The notes under the pieces are model-generated. The model was not told the origin of the DNA. It searched no databases and worked only from the letters and a program-made list of their open reading frames with translations. Below are positions 1 through 9,996 of a stretch of 64,000 nucleotides of DNA, piece by piece (positions within the stretch are counted from its first letter, which is position 1; each line of letters starts with the position of its first letter). Position numbers and translations under genes: made by a program. Origin of the DNA: Macrococcus hajekii. GTDB taxonomy: Bacteria; Bacillota; Bacilli; Staphylococcales; Staphylococcaceae. The DNA lies in the NCBI RefSeq assembly GCF_004359505.1, contig NZ_SCWE01000001.1, positions 868,001 through 932,000 of the forward strand. Direction: 5' to 3'.

Positions 1-922
1 CTGCATTCTTCATTGCCATTGCTTCAATTATTGAACGAGGCATACCTTCACGATACGACGGTAAACAAAAGATATCACTTAAAAACAAATAATCTTCAGC
101 ATTATTTACATGGCCTACAAATTTAATATTATTATTCAATTTGTAGTTTTCTAAACTATTATATGTCTCATTATCCCTTTCACCTTGTGGCAACATACCC
201 ATAACAATAAATGAAACATTTTTGTATTTCAATAAATCATATGCCTCAAGTAAATCTATTATACCTTTCTCTTTAACTAATCGCCCGATAAAAGACACTA
301 CTAGATGATCATTAGGAATACTGAGTTGTTTACGTAGTCCATAATTTTTAACTTCAGTTTTCAACTTAATATTGTATTTATTATCTAAATCAATACCATT
401 ACTAATCCAAACATAATTATTATTTTTATTTGAAGTTAGAAAACGATTTGTTTTTGCTACTTCATAATCTTCCTGACTTTGTGTGAAGATATAATCTGTA
501 CAAAGACGCCCCACATATTTTTCTATGTTATAGAAGAAACGATATTGTTTGGCTGTCATGCCTTCATGAAAGTAAAAACCATGTGCTGTATAAATAATAT
601 TAGGAACACCAGCCAATTTAGCTGCAATCCTTCCTAACACAGATGCTACAGGAGTATGAACATGCACGATGTCAGGTTTTTCTTTTCTAAATAACTTGAT
701 TAAACTTAGAATTGATTTAATATTAGAAATAGGGCTGATTTTTCTATCAATACTGACATTATGAAATTCGAATTTATCATTCTTAATATATTCAGTAAAC
801 AACCCTTCTTGGCAAACGCAATGAACATCCCATCCCTCTTCTTTAGTAGCTAAATTAAGTGGACGTAAAAAATTGTTCATTGTCATATCTATTGCGGATA
901 GTTGAATAATTTTCTTTTGCAC
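1..922 (-). CDS. Glycosyltransferase family 4 (partial, 3' end outside window)
   Basis: About 307 codons of a GT-B glycosyltransferase are visible; the C-terminus lies left of position 1. The GTG start at 920-922 follows GGAGGT with a 6-nt spacer, and this ribosome site overlaps the stop of the upstream dehydrogenase gene. The N-terminal part has the usual GT4 layout (PDIVHVHTP, then IIYTAHGFYFHEG), and the donor-binding half has SFIGRLVKEKGI and an E-x7-E motif in YREGMPRSIIEAMA. It most resembles capsule/lipooligosaccharide GT4 enzymes of the CapL or PglA kind, which add a hexose or HexNAc to an undecaprenyl-linked repeat unit on the inner membrane face. The exact donor cannot be read from sequence. 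It is the last visible gene of the capsule operon. Confidence 0.85.
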   Translation of the reverse strand, partial: MQKKIIQLSAIDMTMNNFLRPLNLATKEEGWDVHCVCQEGLFTEYIKNDKFEFHNVSIDRKISPISNIKSILSLIKLFRKEKPDIVHVHTPVASVLGRIAAKLAGVPNIIYTAHGFYFHEGMTAKQYRFFYNIEKYVGRLCTDYIFTQSQEDYEVAKTNRFLTSNKNNNYVWISNGIDLDNKYNIKLKTEVKNYGLRKQLSIPNDHLVVSFIGRLVKEKGIIDLLEAYDLLKYKNVSFIVMGMLPQGERDNETYNSLENYKLNNNIKFVGHVNNAEDYLFLSDIFCLPSYREGMPRSIIEAMAMKNA

Positions 923-923
923 T

Positions 924-2198
924 TTACAACCTCCAGATTGATTGACCCTCTTTAACGTCCTCATCTTTGATAATTCCTTTAATATCAATAATCAGTCCGT
1001 TGTCGCTAACTTTACTTAAATATTTCTCTTTATCTTGAATATATTCACCATGTGATACAGCAAATATAATAACATCAGATTGCTTTAACTCATCAGCATC
1101 TAATAATTCAATATTATAAAAGCGTTTAGCTTCTTCTTTATCCGCTTCTACATCGTTAACAGCTAATTTAATGCCGTAATCTTTTAATTCGTTCAAGATG
1201 TCGATTACTTTAGTATTTCGAAGATCAGGACAATTCTCTTTAAATGTCAAACCTAAAACATTAATAGTCGTGTCTTGTACAGAGATGTTTTTCTTAAGCA
1301 TCTCTTTTATTACAGTAGAAGCAATGTATTTGCCCATACCGTCATTAATACGACGCCCAGATAGAATAACTTCAGGATGATGTCCTAATTCCTGAGCCTT
1401 ATGCGTTAAATAATATGGATCTACACCTATACAATGCCCACCAACTAAACCAGGATGAAATTTAAGGAAGTTCCACTTAGTACCCGCTGCTTCAAGAACA
1501 TCGTTAGTGTTAATACCCGCTTTGTCGAAGATAAGGGCTAATTCGTTCATCAATGCAATGTTTACATCACGCTGAGTATTCTCGATAACTTTAGCTGCCT
1601 CTGCTACTTCAATTGAAGGTGCCTTATGTACACCTGCTTTAACAACTGAAGAATAAACTTTAGCAACAATATCAAGAACTTCAGGCGTCTGGCCACTTAC
1701 TACTTTTGTAATAGTTTCGAAGGTATGCTCCTTATCACCTGGATTTATACGTTCAGGAGAATATCCAACGAAAAAGTCTTTACCATTTTCAAGACCAGAG
1801 AACTTCTCAAGTACAGGTACACAATCATCCATAGTAGCACCTGGATAAACAGTAGATTCATAAACGACAATAGTACCTTCAGTTAAAGCTGAACCAACCG
1901 TTTCACTTGCTTTAACAAGAGGTGTAAGATCGGGTTGATTATGCTCATTTATTGGAGTAGGAACCGCAACTATGATAAAATCTGCTTGCTTGAGATCTTC
2001 CTTGTTACAAGTGAACTTGATTTTAGTATTCTTTAGTTTATCATCCTCAACCTCATTAGTACGGTCATAACCACTCTTGAGTTCCTCAATTCGTTTCTCA
2101 TTGATATCGAAACCGATAACTTCTGACTTATTTCCGAATGCAACTGCAACAGGTAACCCAACATACCCAAGCCCCACTACCGCTAATTTTCTATTCAT
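924..2198 (-). CDS. UDP-HexNAc 6-dehydrogenase (TviB/WbpO-like nucleotide sugar dehydrogenase)
   Basis: A 424-residue UDP-glucose/GDP-mannose dehydrogenase family enzyme. The N-terminal Rossmann motif is GLGYVGLPVA. The central dimerisation domain contains FHPGLVGGHCIGVDPYYL with the catalytic Cys. The C-terminal UDP-binding domain starts around NVLGLTFKENCPDLRNTK. The sequence is of the VipA/TviB/WbpO type, which oxidises UDP-GlcNAc or UDP-GalNAc to the uronic acid, and not of the WecC/CapO type found at 26866. With the CapI-type epimerase at 8965 it could supply UDP-GlcNAcA or UDP-GalNAcA to the capsule. Its ATG directly abuts the TAA of the upstream CapK-like gene and its AAGGAG lies inside that gene, so translation is probably coupled. 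Confidence 0.85.
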   Translation of the reverse strand: MNRKLAVVGLGYVGLPVAVAFGNKSEVIGFDINEKRIEELKSGYDRTNEVEDDKLKNTKIKFTCNKEDLKQADFIIVAVPTPINEHNQPDLTPLVKASETVGSALTEGTIVVYESTVYPGATMDDCVPVLEKFSGLENGKDFFVGYSPERINPGDKEHTFETITKVVSGQTPEVLDIVAKVYSSVVKAGVHKAPSIEVAEAAKVIENTQRDVNIALMNELALIFDKAGINTNDVLEAAGTKWNFLKFHPGLVGGHCIGVDPYYLTHKAQELGHHPEVILSGRRINDGMGKYIASTVIKEMLKKNISVQDTTINVLGLTFKENCPDLRNTKVIDILNELKDYGIKLAVNDVEADKEEAKRFYNIELLDADELKQSDVIIFAVSHGEYIQDKEKYLSKVSDNGLIIDIKGIIKDEDVKEGQSIWRL

Positions 2199-3551
2199 TT
2201 ATTTATTCTCCTTATTCAGATTATTAATTATAAATCTTGTTTTTCCTCCAGATGTTCTTTCTAACTCTTCAACAAAATAAATTTTGTAAAGTGTACTTTT
2301 TCCAAACCTTGTTTCCATTATATCACTGAATGTTTCGTTAATTATTGTTTTCTCATTATCATTATCAACAACGATATTAATAATAATTTCATCTGTTTGA
2401 TTCTGTATAAATTGTGCTTCTTTTACATTTACATTCAATTTACTAATGACTGTTGACAAAATAGAATTGGTTACAATTCCTTTTTCATTTGATATCAGAA
2501 AATCATTATTTCTACCAATTATCCGCTTTATCTTAATATCTGATTGTTGATAATTTTTGGGTAGTGGCTCGCTAAGTTCAACTGCATCACCAATTTCATA
2601 TCGTATTAATGGTGTCGTTGTAGTATAAAATGAGGTCATAATCATTTCGTAGATGTTATCTTGAATCTTTTTAAATTCAAAATAACCAGTTGCTGGACAA
2701 ATATCATAACTACCGTCATTATTCTGTGTGATAAATGGGGCACCTTCAGATGAAGAATACTGATCAAAAACTTTGCAATCGAATGCTTTCTCTATATCAA
2801 TTTGCATCTCTTCCGTAAGTGCTTCAGCAGTTGGGAAAATAGCTATCGGTTTGAATGTGAGCTCTATTTCATTGTCATTAATATACTGAGCCATACGATG
2901 AATCACACTTGCTACACCATCAATTGATTGTGGTTTAAATCTATTCAGCTCCTGTACATAATATCTTATATTCTCATTACCCGCATGAAATAATGAAAAT
3001 AACAATTGATTGAGAATATAATTATGTCTCCAGAAAACTTTAGATTTTTGATTATCAGGTATCATCATCCTGCCACCGATACTTGCTCTCCTCATACCTT
3101 TATACACACCATGTTTTGATTTGAAGAAATCTAAATAAGCTATTCTTTTGGAGATATCAGAAGGATGAGTATAGATATTAAGTTTTTTTCCTGTACTACC
3201 ACTTGTCGACATTTCAATCAAACTTTTGTTCCTAGTTACAATTTCCCCAACGTTTTTACGTATATCTTCTTTAAATAGAATTGGTAACTCTCTGAACTTC
3301 TGCAGTACATTATTTTCATTCATTTCAGGAATAATTGAAGCATAATAAGGACTGTTATCACGAGCATAATTAAGAAAATTACTTAGTCGCTTCAATTGTA
3401 AATCATATTCATCAGTAGATTTTAGAATTTCAAATTCTTGCCAGTAGGTCTTATTATAGCGTTGCTTATATATTTGTAATCCTTTCAAACTAATTAAAAT
3501 ATTCTGCAAAAAAATCGGTGATTTATCATAAAAAAAGTTAACCATATTCAC
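2199..3551 (-). CDS. CapK-like adenylate-forming enzyme, copy 1
   Basis: A 450-residue member of the CapK / phenylacetate-CoA-ligase-like (coenzyme F390 synthetase) family found in polysaccharide loci. The AMP-binding P-loop is seen as MSTSGSTGKKL. An adenylate-forming core motif is FDQYSSSEGAPF, and the hinge region is in IKIKRIIGRNNDFL. The biochemical role in capsule loci is not settled; activation or transfer of an acyl or amino-acyl group to a sugar is a reasonable inference. It is a tandem paralogue of 3622-4965. A GTG at 3551 sits 8 nt from AAGGA and is preferred. An in-frame ATG two codons later would give the same N-terminus as the paralogue. Confidence 0.8.
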   Translation of the reverse strand: MNMVNFFYDKSPIFLQNILISLKGLQIYKQRYNKTYWQEFEILKSTDEYDLQLKRLSNFLNYARDNSPYYASIIPEMNENNVLQKFRELPILFKEDIRKNVGEIVTRNKSLIEMSTSGSTGKKLNIYTHPSDISKRIAYLDFFKSKHGVYKGMRRASIGGRMMIPDNQKSKVFWRHNYILNQLLFSLFHAGNENIRYYVQELNRFKPQSIDGVASVIHRMAQYINDNEIELTFKPIAIFPTAEALTEEMQIDIEKAFDCKVFDQYSSSEGAPFITQNNDGSYDICPATGYFEFKKIQDNIYEMIMTSFYTTTTPLIRYEIGDAVELSEPLPKNYQQSDIKIKRIIGRNNDFLISNEKGIVTNSILSTVISKLNVNVKEAQFIQNQTDEIIINIVVDNDNEKTIINETFSDIMETRFGKSTLYKIYFVEELERTSGGKTRFIINNLNKENK

Positions 3552-3621
3552 ATCTCTATTCCTTATATCTATTTTATATCTTAGATCAGAACAATTATAT
3601 ATTATCCATACCCATTATTTC

Positions 3622-4965
3622 TTAATTAAATTTGTCCAGATTATTAATCGTGAGTCTCGTTTTTCCACCTTGAGTTCTTTCAATCTCATCAACATAATTA
3701 ACTTTATATTTAGTAGAATTACCAAATCTCATATTCATTACTTCTGTTAAGTTCTTTTCAATGAGTTCTTTATCTTTTTCATGATCTACGACTAGATTAA
3801 TTATAATCTCATCTAATTTATTCTGTATAAACTGTGATTCTTTTATATTGGCGCCAAGTTGTCTCGAAACAGATGCTAAGTTAATATTGTAAACTATGCC
3901 TTTTTCATTTGACATCAGAAAATCATTATTTCTACCAATAATTCTTTTAATTTTAATATCTGTCTGTTTATAATCATCCGGTAGCGGTTCTATTAGTTCG
4001 ACTGCATCACCAATTTTATATCGTATAAGTGGTGTAGTAGTAGTATAGAAAGCAGTCACTATCAATTCATATATATTACCTTCTATTTTTTCAAGCTCGA
4101 AATAACCAGTCGCAGGACAGATATCATAACCTCCTTCATTATTTTGAATAATAAAGGGAGCTCCTTCAGACGAAGCATACTGATCATAAGTTTTACATCT
4201 GAATGCTCGCTCAATATCTGCTTTCATTTCTATTGTTAATGTTTCAGCCGTGGGGAAAATGGCTATGGGCTGGAAAGTAAGCTCTATCTGATTATCATTA
4301 ATATATTGAGCCATTCGATGAATCACACTTGGCACTCCGTCAATTGACTGAGGCTTGAAACGATTCAATTCCTGTACATAGTACTTAATATTATCAGTAC
4401 CTGCATGAAAAATAGAGAACAGCAGCTGATTAAGAACATAATTATGTCGCCAGAAAACTTTAGATTTCTGATTAGCAGGTATTAACACTCTACCACCAAT
4501 ACTTGCTCTTCTCATACCTTTTTTAACACCATGTTTTTCTTTGAAATAATCTAAATATGCTATTCGTCTGGATATATCTGAATAATGTGTATAGATTTTC
4601 AATCTCTTCCCTGTACTTCCTCCTGTTTCCATCAATATTAAATCTTTTTTTCTTGTTATAATATCATCAATATGATTACGGATATCTTCCTTTGTTAAAT
4701 AAGGAATATCCTTCATTTTATTTAGCTCATTCTCTTCATTTATTTGAGGTAATTTTAAAGCAAAGTATTCACTATTGTAACGAACATAGTTTAAAAATTC
4801 TTTCAGTCGGTACCGTTGCAATTCAAACTCATCTGTATTTTTAAGAATACTTATTTCCTGCATGTAATTTTTATTGTATCGCTGTTTATATATCTGAATC
4901 CCTTTTAGTGTGACAAAAATATTTTGAAGAAATATCGGAGAATGATCATAAATAAAGTTGACCAT
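3622..4965 (-). CDS. CapK-like adenylate-forming enzyme, copy 2
   Basis: A 447-residue paralogue of the next gene downstream, similar along its entire length by eye. It has the same P-loop region (METGGSTGKRL), YDQYASSEGAPF and IKIKRIIGRNNDFLM. The stretch around FWRHNYVLNQLLFSIFHAG is almost identical in both copies, whereas the C-terminal 90 residues and the first 100 diverge more. That pattern fits an old tandem duplication followed by specialisation for different acyl or acceptor substrates, not a recent amplification. Cytoplasmic; no signal peptide or membrane segment. It lies 70 nt upstream of copy 1 and 20 nt after the GT4 gene. Confidence 0.8.
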   Translation of the reverse strand: MVNFIYDHSPIFLQNIFVTLKGIQIYKQRYNKNYMQEISILKNTDEFELQRYRLKEFLNYVRYNSEYFALKLPQINEENELNKMKDIPYLTKEDIRNHIDDIITRKKDLILMETGGSTGKRLKIYTHYSDISRRIAYLDYFKEKHGVKKGMRRASIGGRVLIPANQKSKVFWRHNYVLNQLLFSIFHAGTDNIKYYVQELNRFKPQSIDGVPSVIHRMAQYINDNQIELTFQPIAIFPTAETLTIEMKADIERAFRCKTYDQYASSEGAPFIIQNNEGGYDICPATGYFELEKIEGNIYELIVTAFYTTTTPLIRYKIGDAVELIEPLPDDYKQTDIKIKRIIGRNNDFLMSNEKGIVYNINLASVSRQLGANIKESQFIQNKLDEIIINLVVDHEKDKELIEKNLTEVMNMRFGNSTKYKVNYVDEIERTQGGKTRLTINNLDKFN

Positions 4966-4985
4966 AATTACACCACTACTCCCGT

Positions 4986-6158
4986 TTAAGACTTTATTTG
5001 CTGATATATAGTATAAACTTTTGAAGAACCAATTATATTTATCAATCTTCTATATTTCTTAATATTGTTAAAATATTCTTGAGGTACTTCATTTACGATA
5101 ACTTTCGTTTTAATAAAGATTTCTTCAATAATCTCTTTTCTGTCTTGCCAGTTCCATTTTTTTAAAGCTTCAAGTCTAGCAATTTCGCTCATTTCTTCTA
5201 GCCTACTTCGATTATCCACAAAAAACTGTAATTGTGAGATCAATGAATCTTGTTCTACAATTGATAAGGGCCAGTAATAGGCGTCTGCTCGGCAGGTGAA
5301 TTCTTTTACTTTCACTAAGCGGCCTACACGTTCATCAATTACTTCATTCATCGGTGCATTATCCGTTGTAATAACTGGCATACCACATGCTAGTGCTTCG
5401 TACATGGTTAATCCTAGTCCATCCAGTTTTGTTGGATAAACATATACATTTCCTAGATGATAAAGTCCTGGTGCCCCTACAGTTTTTTCTACTATTTCAA
5501 TATTATACTGTTGGAGTTCTGAAGGATTATATGAAAAAGTTTTTTCAAAATCTTTTTGAGTGTGAATAATAAGCTTTGAATTTTTGTAAATTCTTCCATC
5601 AATGAATGCTTCAATTAAATATGTTGTTCCTTTTCGTTTCGACATTCCTGCACTATGAAAGAATACTAATTCATCATATTGCTTGTTCATAGGTTTGAAT
5701 ATGTCAATATCAGTTCCCCAAGGCACATAATAGCATTGCGGATGGTCTTTAAAAACCGAGTAATGTCGTTTAGTATTACAGATTAAAAAATCATAAATAT
5801 TAAACTCTTTAACTGTATTTTCTTTGTAATAATCAATATATGAACCTATTTTGATTTCCGGGAATTTTTTCTTTAAATAAAGTACTGGTTCAATTTCCTG
5901 CTGTTCATTAAAGAAAATAGTATCAATGCCATTCTCTTTAATCCAATTACTGAAGTGTGAAAATCTTATATTTGTTGAATATTGGTCAGGTGCCCATGTA
6001 ACAAAATCTTTGTCCCAATTTTCATCCCCTTTTGCATGATTTCCACCCCCCCTTGCATATACAAAGATTTCATGGTTGTCCTTTAACAGGTCAATATATG
6101 CTTTAGTTACGTATGCAGCTCCGCGTTCCATCCATGTCGTAACAAATCCAATTTTCAT
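4986..6158 (-). CDS. Glycosyltransferase family 4
   Basis: A 390-residue GT-B glycosyltransferase. The N-terminus (MKIGFVTTWMERGAAYVTKAY) is the glycine-rich acceptor domain. The donor half shows FFHSAGMSKRKGTTYL and a motif DGLGLTMYEALACGMPVITT in which the usual first Glu of E-x7-E is Asp. It probably adds one sugar of the capsule repeat on lipid carrier at the inner face of the membrane. The start ATG has a purine-rich GGGGG stretch upstream. It lies between the GT2 gene and the CapK-like pair in the same operon. Donor and linkage are unknown. Confidence 0.8.
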   Translation of the reverse strand: MKIGFVTTWMERGAAYVTKAYIDLLKDNHEIFVYARGGGNHAKGDENWDKDFVTWAPDQYSTNIRFSHFSNWIKENGIDTIFFNEQQEIEPVLYLKKKFPEIKIGSYIDYYKENTVKEFNIYDFLICNTKRHYSVFKDHPQCYYVPWGTDIDIFKPMNKQYDELVFFHSAGMSKRKGTTYLIEAFIDGRIYKNSKLIIHTQKDFEKTFSYNPSELQQYNIEIVEKTVGAPGLYHLGNVYVYPTKLDGLGLTMYEALACGMPVITTDNAPMNEVIDERVGRLVKVKEFTCRADAYYWPLSIVEQDSLISQLQFFVDNRSRLEEMSEIARLEALKKWNWQDRKEIIEEIFIKTKVIVNEVPQEYFNNIKKYRRLINIIGSSKVYTIYQQIKS

Positions 6159-6174
6159 TTCTTAAACCCCCTAT

Positions 6175-6984
6175 TTATTTTAAACTTTTTTTTGCTCGTA
6201 TCTTCATTATCTGATACCATACCTTTGATGGAATAAGTCCAATTATTATAGTTCTCAAAATAAATAGTTTGTCTTTTGTCGTTAAGTCTTTGTAAGAGTA
6301 ATACTTAAATTTATTTCTTACGGCCTTTAATCTATGTTTCAGATTTCTTTTTCTCACTGTATCAATAGTTTCCTGATAATAGTAAAGAACATCCATCAGA
6401 TTACTCCCCTTAAATCCCGCATTATACAATCTGATAAGAAGATCTCCATCTTGACCTCTCTCCGTATCTTTAGAAACTCTATAACCCTCTACTTGTAGCA
6501 TTGCGCTTTTACGAAACATCATACTGCCGTGAACAAAAGGAAAACGTCCTTTATAGAAGTGAGAAAGTAGAGGAGTAGCATTCAATTGTGTTTTTTTCCA
6601 TATTCCTTTGTCATCGTAACTATAGGCATTACTTCCCACGAAAGCAAATTCGTCATTTTTATCAAGAAATTGAACCTGTTTTTCAATCCGAGTATTGTCA
6701 CTATAATCATCAGCATCCTGAATAGCAATTAACTCCCCAGTCGAATGCTTAATGGCTACATTGCGTGTAAAGGCCGCTTTAGAGTTTGTTTCATTCCGAA
6801 AAATTTTGATTTTTTCATGCTGTCCGTAGTGCTTGAGAAGTACTCCATAAGTATTATCAGTACTGACATCATCTACTATAATGATTTCAAGATCTTTATA
6901 AGTTTGTTCTAATATGGAGTCAACACATTTTTTGATATCTTTTTCAACGTTATAGGTGGGTATAATGACGGAAACTCTGCTCAT
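6175..6984 (-). CDS. Glycosyltransferase family 2 (GT-A)
   Basis: A 269-residue inverting GT2 enzyme. The N-terminus is the canonical VSVIIPTYNVEKDIKKC, followed by IIIVDDVSTDNT and the metal-binding DXD-type motif IQDADDYS. An acceptor-side ED-like motif appears around SKDTERGQDGDLL. The C-terminal 60 residues are basic and amphipathic, suited to membrane association. It probably transfers one sugar during assembly of the capsule repeat unit. It lies 16 nt upstream of the GT4 gene and 20 nt after the acyltransferase gene, in the same operon. Confidence 0.82.
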   Translation of the reverse strand: MSRVSVIIPTYNVEKDIKKCVDSILEQTYKDLEIIIVDDVSTDNTYGVLLKHYGQHEKIKIFRNETNSKAAFTRNVAIKHSTGELIAIQDADDYSDNTRIEKQVQFLDKNDEFAFVGSNAYSYDDKGIWKKTQLNATPLLSHFYKGRFPFVHGSMMFRKSAMLQVEGYRVSKDTERGQDGDLLIRLYNAGFKGSNLMDVLYYYQETIDTVRKRNLKHRLKAVRNKFKYYSYKDLTTKDKLFILRTIIIGLIPSKVWYQIMKIRAKKSLK

Positions 6985-7004
6985 CTTATTAAACCCCTTT
7001 CAGA

Positions 7005-8975
7005 TTAAATTTTTGATAACGTTTTTAATATAGCCTCATCTATATAAGGTGTCATAGACTTAGTATATGTTGCTGTTAAATGATGGGTATCCCAATACAT
7101 TAAAACATTCCCTTGTATGATCTGGCACTTATCTTCAGGACATAAAATTGGCGTGAAATCGATATAATCAACATTTGGTGGTTTTTTATCTAGCAGAGTC
7201 CATTTATCAACAGAAGAAAGAACTTCATTTTTTTCTGAGTAGCATTCATCTATATTTTTATTCGCACGTTTAAGACAATTCAGAGTATCCGCTTTCAACC
7301 AAGGCGTATCACGAAATGCAATTACTTTAGTATTTTTTTCTTCTAAATCTGCAAAATGCTGTAAGTATCCTTTCGGGATACCAGGATAATCTTTACTATT
7401 TATATCCCCATTGGTAATGACTATATCGATGTTATCTTCCACAAGTTGTTTCATAACGTTTTCATTCCATTTTACACAAGATTGATCTTTTAGTTTCTCA
7501 GCGGTAAATCGGCAATCTAATTTTGTATAAGTAACTAAATTGAAATTTCTCTCTTCTGCTATTATTTTGATTGGATCAAACCACTGAACAGTATGTGACC
7601 CTCCTACAAGAGCCACTTTGGTCTGTGCATCTTGAGGACCATAACTACAAGAGATTACTTCATCTTTTCTAGCTACTTGATTACAGTTATCTTTATATAA
7701 AGTACCGATATCTTGTTTAACAGTTTCCATTGAAGGTTCGACCTTCTCGAGTGAGGTTTGCTGTACGAGGTAATCAGTTGCACCTGGATATTGTTCACTC
7801 TTTAAATACTTTGAAACAGGTATCTTATGGTTCAACTCCAGATTACTGTTCGAATCATTATGATTACTAAAACTTAGACCAATCAATGTACTGATCGCCA
7901 TTATTAAAGCCATGAGTCCCAATATGACTTTTCTTTTATTTTTTCCTATAGAACGCACGACTAAACTTGAAATATAAGCTAATAAAATGGCTATAGAAAT
8001 GATAAACAGACCTTCAATAAGATTGAAATTTTGCTTGTTTAATAACAATACAGCATATACATAGATAACCCAATGCCATAAATAAAAAGGATAGGATAAA
8101 AATGAAATTTTTGTAATAACTTGATTGGTTAATAGCTTATTAATTACAGATAGCTCTGTTGAGCGTGTAGAAATTAAAACTAATGCAACACCAATGGTGG
8201 GAATTAAAGCGATATACCCGGGAAAGTTATTTTCAATATTGAGCAATAGTCCCATACTCAATATAATAAACATTCCGATAAAGCTAAAAATACTACTCAA
8301 AGTCTTGCTTATATTTATTCTGTAAAAATATAGATAAAGTAACCCTCCGGCGGAAAATTCAAATAATCTTGTAAAGGTATGATAATAGGCAATGGATTGA
8401 CTGTTACGTGTCATTACTACAGATATAACAAATGATGAAAGAAAAATAATGACAAATGCAACAGACAATAGAATTTTGAGATTTATATTTAATTTTTTTG
8501 AACTTTTGAGTACTAAAACAAATAGAAGAGCCCATATCACATAAAATTGTCCTTGAATGGACGTAGCCCATAAATGTTTAAATATTGAACTATCATCTAT
8601 CGTACCAATATACTCATTATACTGACTAATAAGCTCCCAGTTTTTACTGTACGTGAGTGATGACAAAACACCTAATACATAATTAAATGGTGAAAAATTT
8701 CTAACGATAAAAGGAAAGGTTAAAGTAACAAAACAAACTAGAATGAAGATATGGGGATATAAACGTTTTAAAATCCTGATTACAAACTGAAAGGGATGGA
8801 TCTCATTGTTTTTCTCTATACTACTTAATAAAGATTTTGTAATGAGGAAGCCAGTGATGACGAAGAACACATCAACTCCACCCGAAACTTTATGTACCCA
8901 TATATGGTAAATAGCTACTAAAAGAGCAACAATAATTCTCAAGCTTTCAATCTCAAGAATTTTCTTATTTTTCAT
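7005..8975 (-). CDS. O-acyltransferase, OatA-like (acyltransferase 3 plus SGNH domain)
   Basis: A 656-residue two-domain membrane protein. Residues 1 to about 370 carry many membrane helices of the acyltransferase-3 family, starting with a conserved HIWVHKVSGGVDVFFVITGF block. After a linker, the C-terminal part is an extracytoplasmic SGNH hydrolase-like domain with the nucleophile motif VGGSHTVQWF and the C-terminal Asp-x-x-His seen as WDTHHLT. Family members carry an acetyl group across the membrane and place it on a glycan. Its position inside the capsule operon suggests O-acetylation of the capsule and not of peptidoglycan. It overlaps the epimerase gene upstream by 11 nt. Confidence 0.85.
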   Translation of the reverse strand: MKNKKILEIESLRIIVALLVAIYHIWVHKVSGGVDVFFVITGFLITKSLLSSIEKNNEIHPFQFVIRILKRLYPHIFILVCFVTLTFPFIVRNFSPFNYVLGVLSSLTYSKNWELISQYNEYIGTIDDSSIFKHLWATSIQGQFYVIWALLFVLVLKSSKKLNINLKILLSVAFVIIFLSSFVISVVMTRNSQSIAYYHTFTRLFEFSAGGLLYLYFYRINISKTLSSIFSFIGMFIILSMGLLLNIENNFPGYIALIPTIGVALVLISTRSTELSVINKLLTNQVITKISFLSYPFYLWHWVIYVYAVLLLNKQNFNLIEGLFIISIAILLAYISSLVVRSIGKNKRKVILGLMALIMAISTLIGLSFSNHNDSNSNLELNHKIPVSKYLKSEQYPGATDYLVQQTSLEKVEPSMETVKQDIGTLYKDNCNQVARKDEVISCSYGPQDAQTKVALVGGSHTVQWFDPIKIIAEERNFNLVTYTKLDCRFTAEKLKDQSCVKWNENVMKQLVEDNIDIVITNGDINSKDYPGIPKGYLQHFADLEEKNTKVIAFRDTPWLKADTLNCLKRANKNIDECYSEKNEVLSSVDKWTLLDKKPPNVDYIDFTPILCPEDKCQIIQGNVLMYWDTHHLTATYTKSMTPYIDEAILKTLSKI

Positions 8976-9996
8976 TATGTTTAGCCTTTTTCAAATCAGA
9001 TTTAAAATACTCCATATACCATTCGACGAAACGGTTAACACCTGATTGAATCGTAGTATTTGGTTTAAAATCTATTGTTTCAAATAAGTCAGATACATCT
9101 GCATATGTTTGAGGAACATCTCCAGGTTGAAGTTCCATATAGTTTTTTATCGCCTTAATACCAGTCGCATTTTCAATAGCATCAATAAAAGATTCCAGTT
9201 TAACTGGCGCATTGTTCCCGATGTTATAAATTTTATAAGGTGCATGTGATTCATTTGGTGCAAATGTTCTATTTGGATTTTGCTTATGTGGAGCCTTTTC
9301 AATTAAACGAGATATTGCTTCGACTATATCATCTACATAGGTAAAATCTCTCATCATATTACCATTGTTATAAACATCAATCGGCTTATGATTAAGTATA
9401 GATTCAGTAAATTTGAACAATGCCATGTCAGGACGTCCCCATGGCCCATAAACTGTGAAAAATCTTAATCCTGTGGTTGGAATATTAAATAAATGACTGT
9501 ATGTATGTGCCATCAGCTCATTACTTTTTTTTGTAGCCGCATAAAGACTAATCGGATGATCGACATTATCAGAAGTTTTAAATGGTAAGTTTTTATTAGA
9601 ACCATATACTGAGCTCGAAGAGGCATAAATAAGATGCTCACAATTTACAGAACGACATCCTTCCAAAATATTTAAAAAACCATTAATATTACTATCAATA
9701 TAGACATCAGGATTCTCTAAGCTATATCTTACACCAGCTTGAGCAGCCAGATTGATTACAATCTCTGGTTGCTCTTGATTAAATATGGATTGAACATCTT
9801 TTTTATTTTGCAAATCAACTTGATAGTTTCTAAAATTTTCACCTAACAAAAATTTTATTCTATCTTTCTTTAATTGAGGTGAATAGTAATCATTGATATT
9901 ATCAATACCCAACACATCATATCCCTTATTGACTAATTTACTTGCTAAATTAGAGCCGATAAACCCAGCTGTACCTGTAATTAGAATCTTTTTCAT
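8965..9996 (-). CDS. capI: UDP-uronate 4-epimerase (CapI-type SDR)
   Basis: A 343-residue extended SDR enzyme. The NAD-binding motif is ITGTAGFIGSNLA near the N-terminus, followed by the CapI-specific IDNINDYYSPQLKKDR. The active site is SSSSVYGS and the Tyr-x-x-x-Lys YAATKKS, and substrate-binding residues are in LRFFTVYGPWGRPDMALF. CapI enzymes interconvert UDP-GlcA and UDP-GalA; related forms act on UDP-GlcNAcA/GalNAcA. Paired with the dehydrogenase at 924, either uronate is possible. It overlaps the polymerase gene (9993) by 4 nt, in the ATGA style, so it is part of a tightly coupled operon. Confidence 0.85.
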   Translation of the reverse strand: MKKILITGTAGFIGSNLASKLVNKGYDVLGIDNINDYYSPQLKKDRIKFLLGENFRNYQVDLQNKKDVQSIFNQEQPEIVINLAAQAGVRYSLENPDVYIDSNINGFLNILEGCRSVNCEHLIYASSSSVYGSNKNLPFKTSDNVDHPISLYAATKKSNELMAHTYSHLFNIPTTGLRFFTVYGPWGRPDMALFKFTESILNHKPIDVYNNGNMMRDFTYVDDIVEAISRLIEKAPHKQNPNRTFAPNESHAPYKIYNIGNNAPVKLESFIDAIENATGIKAIKNYMELQPGDVPQTYADVSDLFETIDFKPNTTIQSGVNRFVEWYMEYFKSDLKKAKHNEK

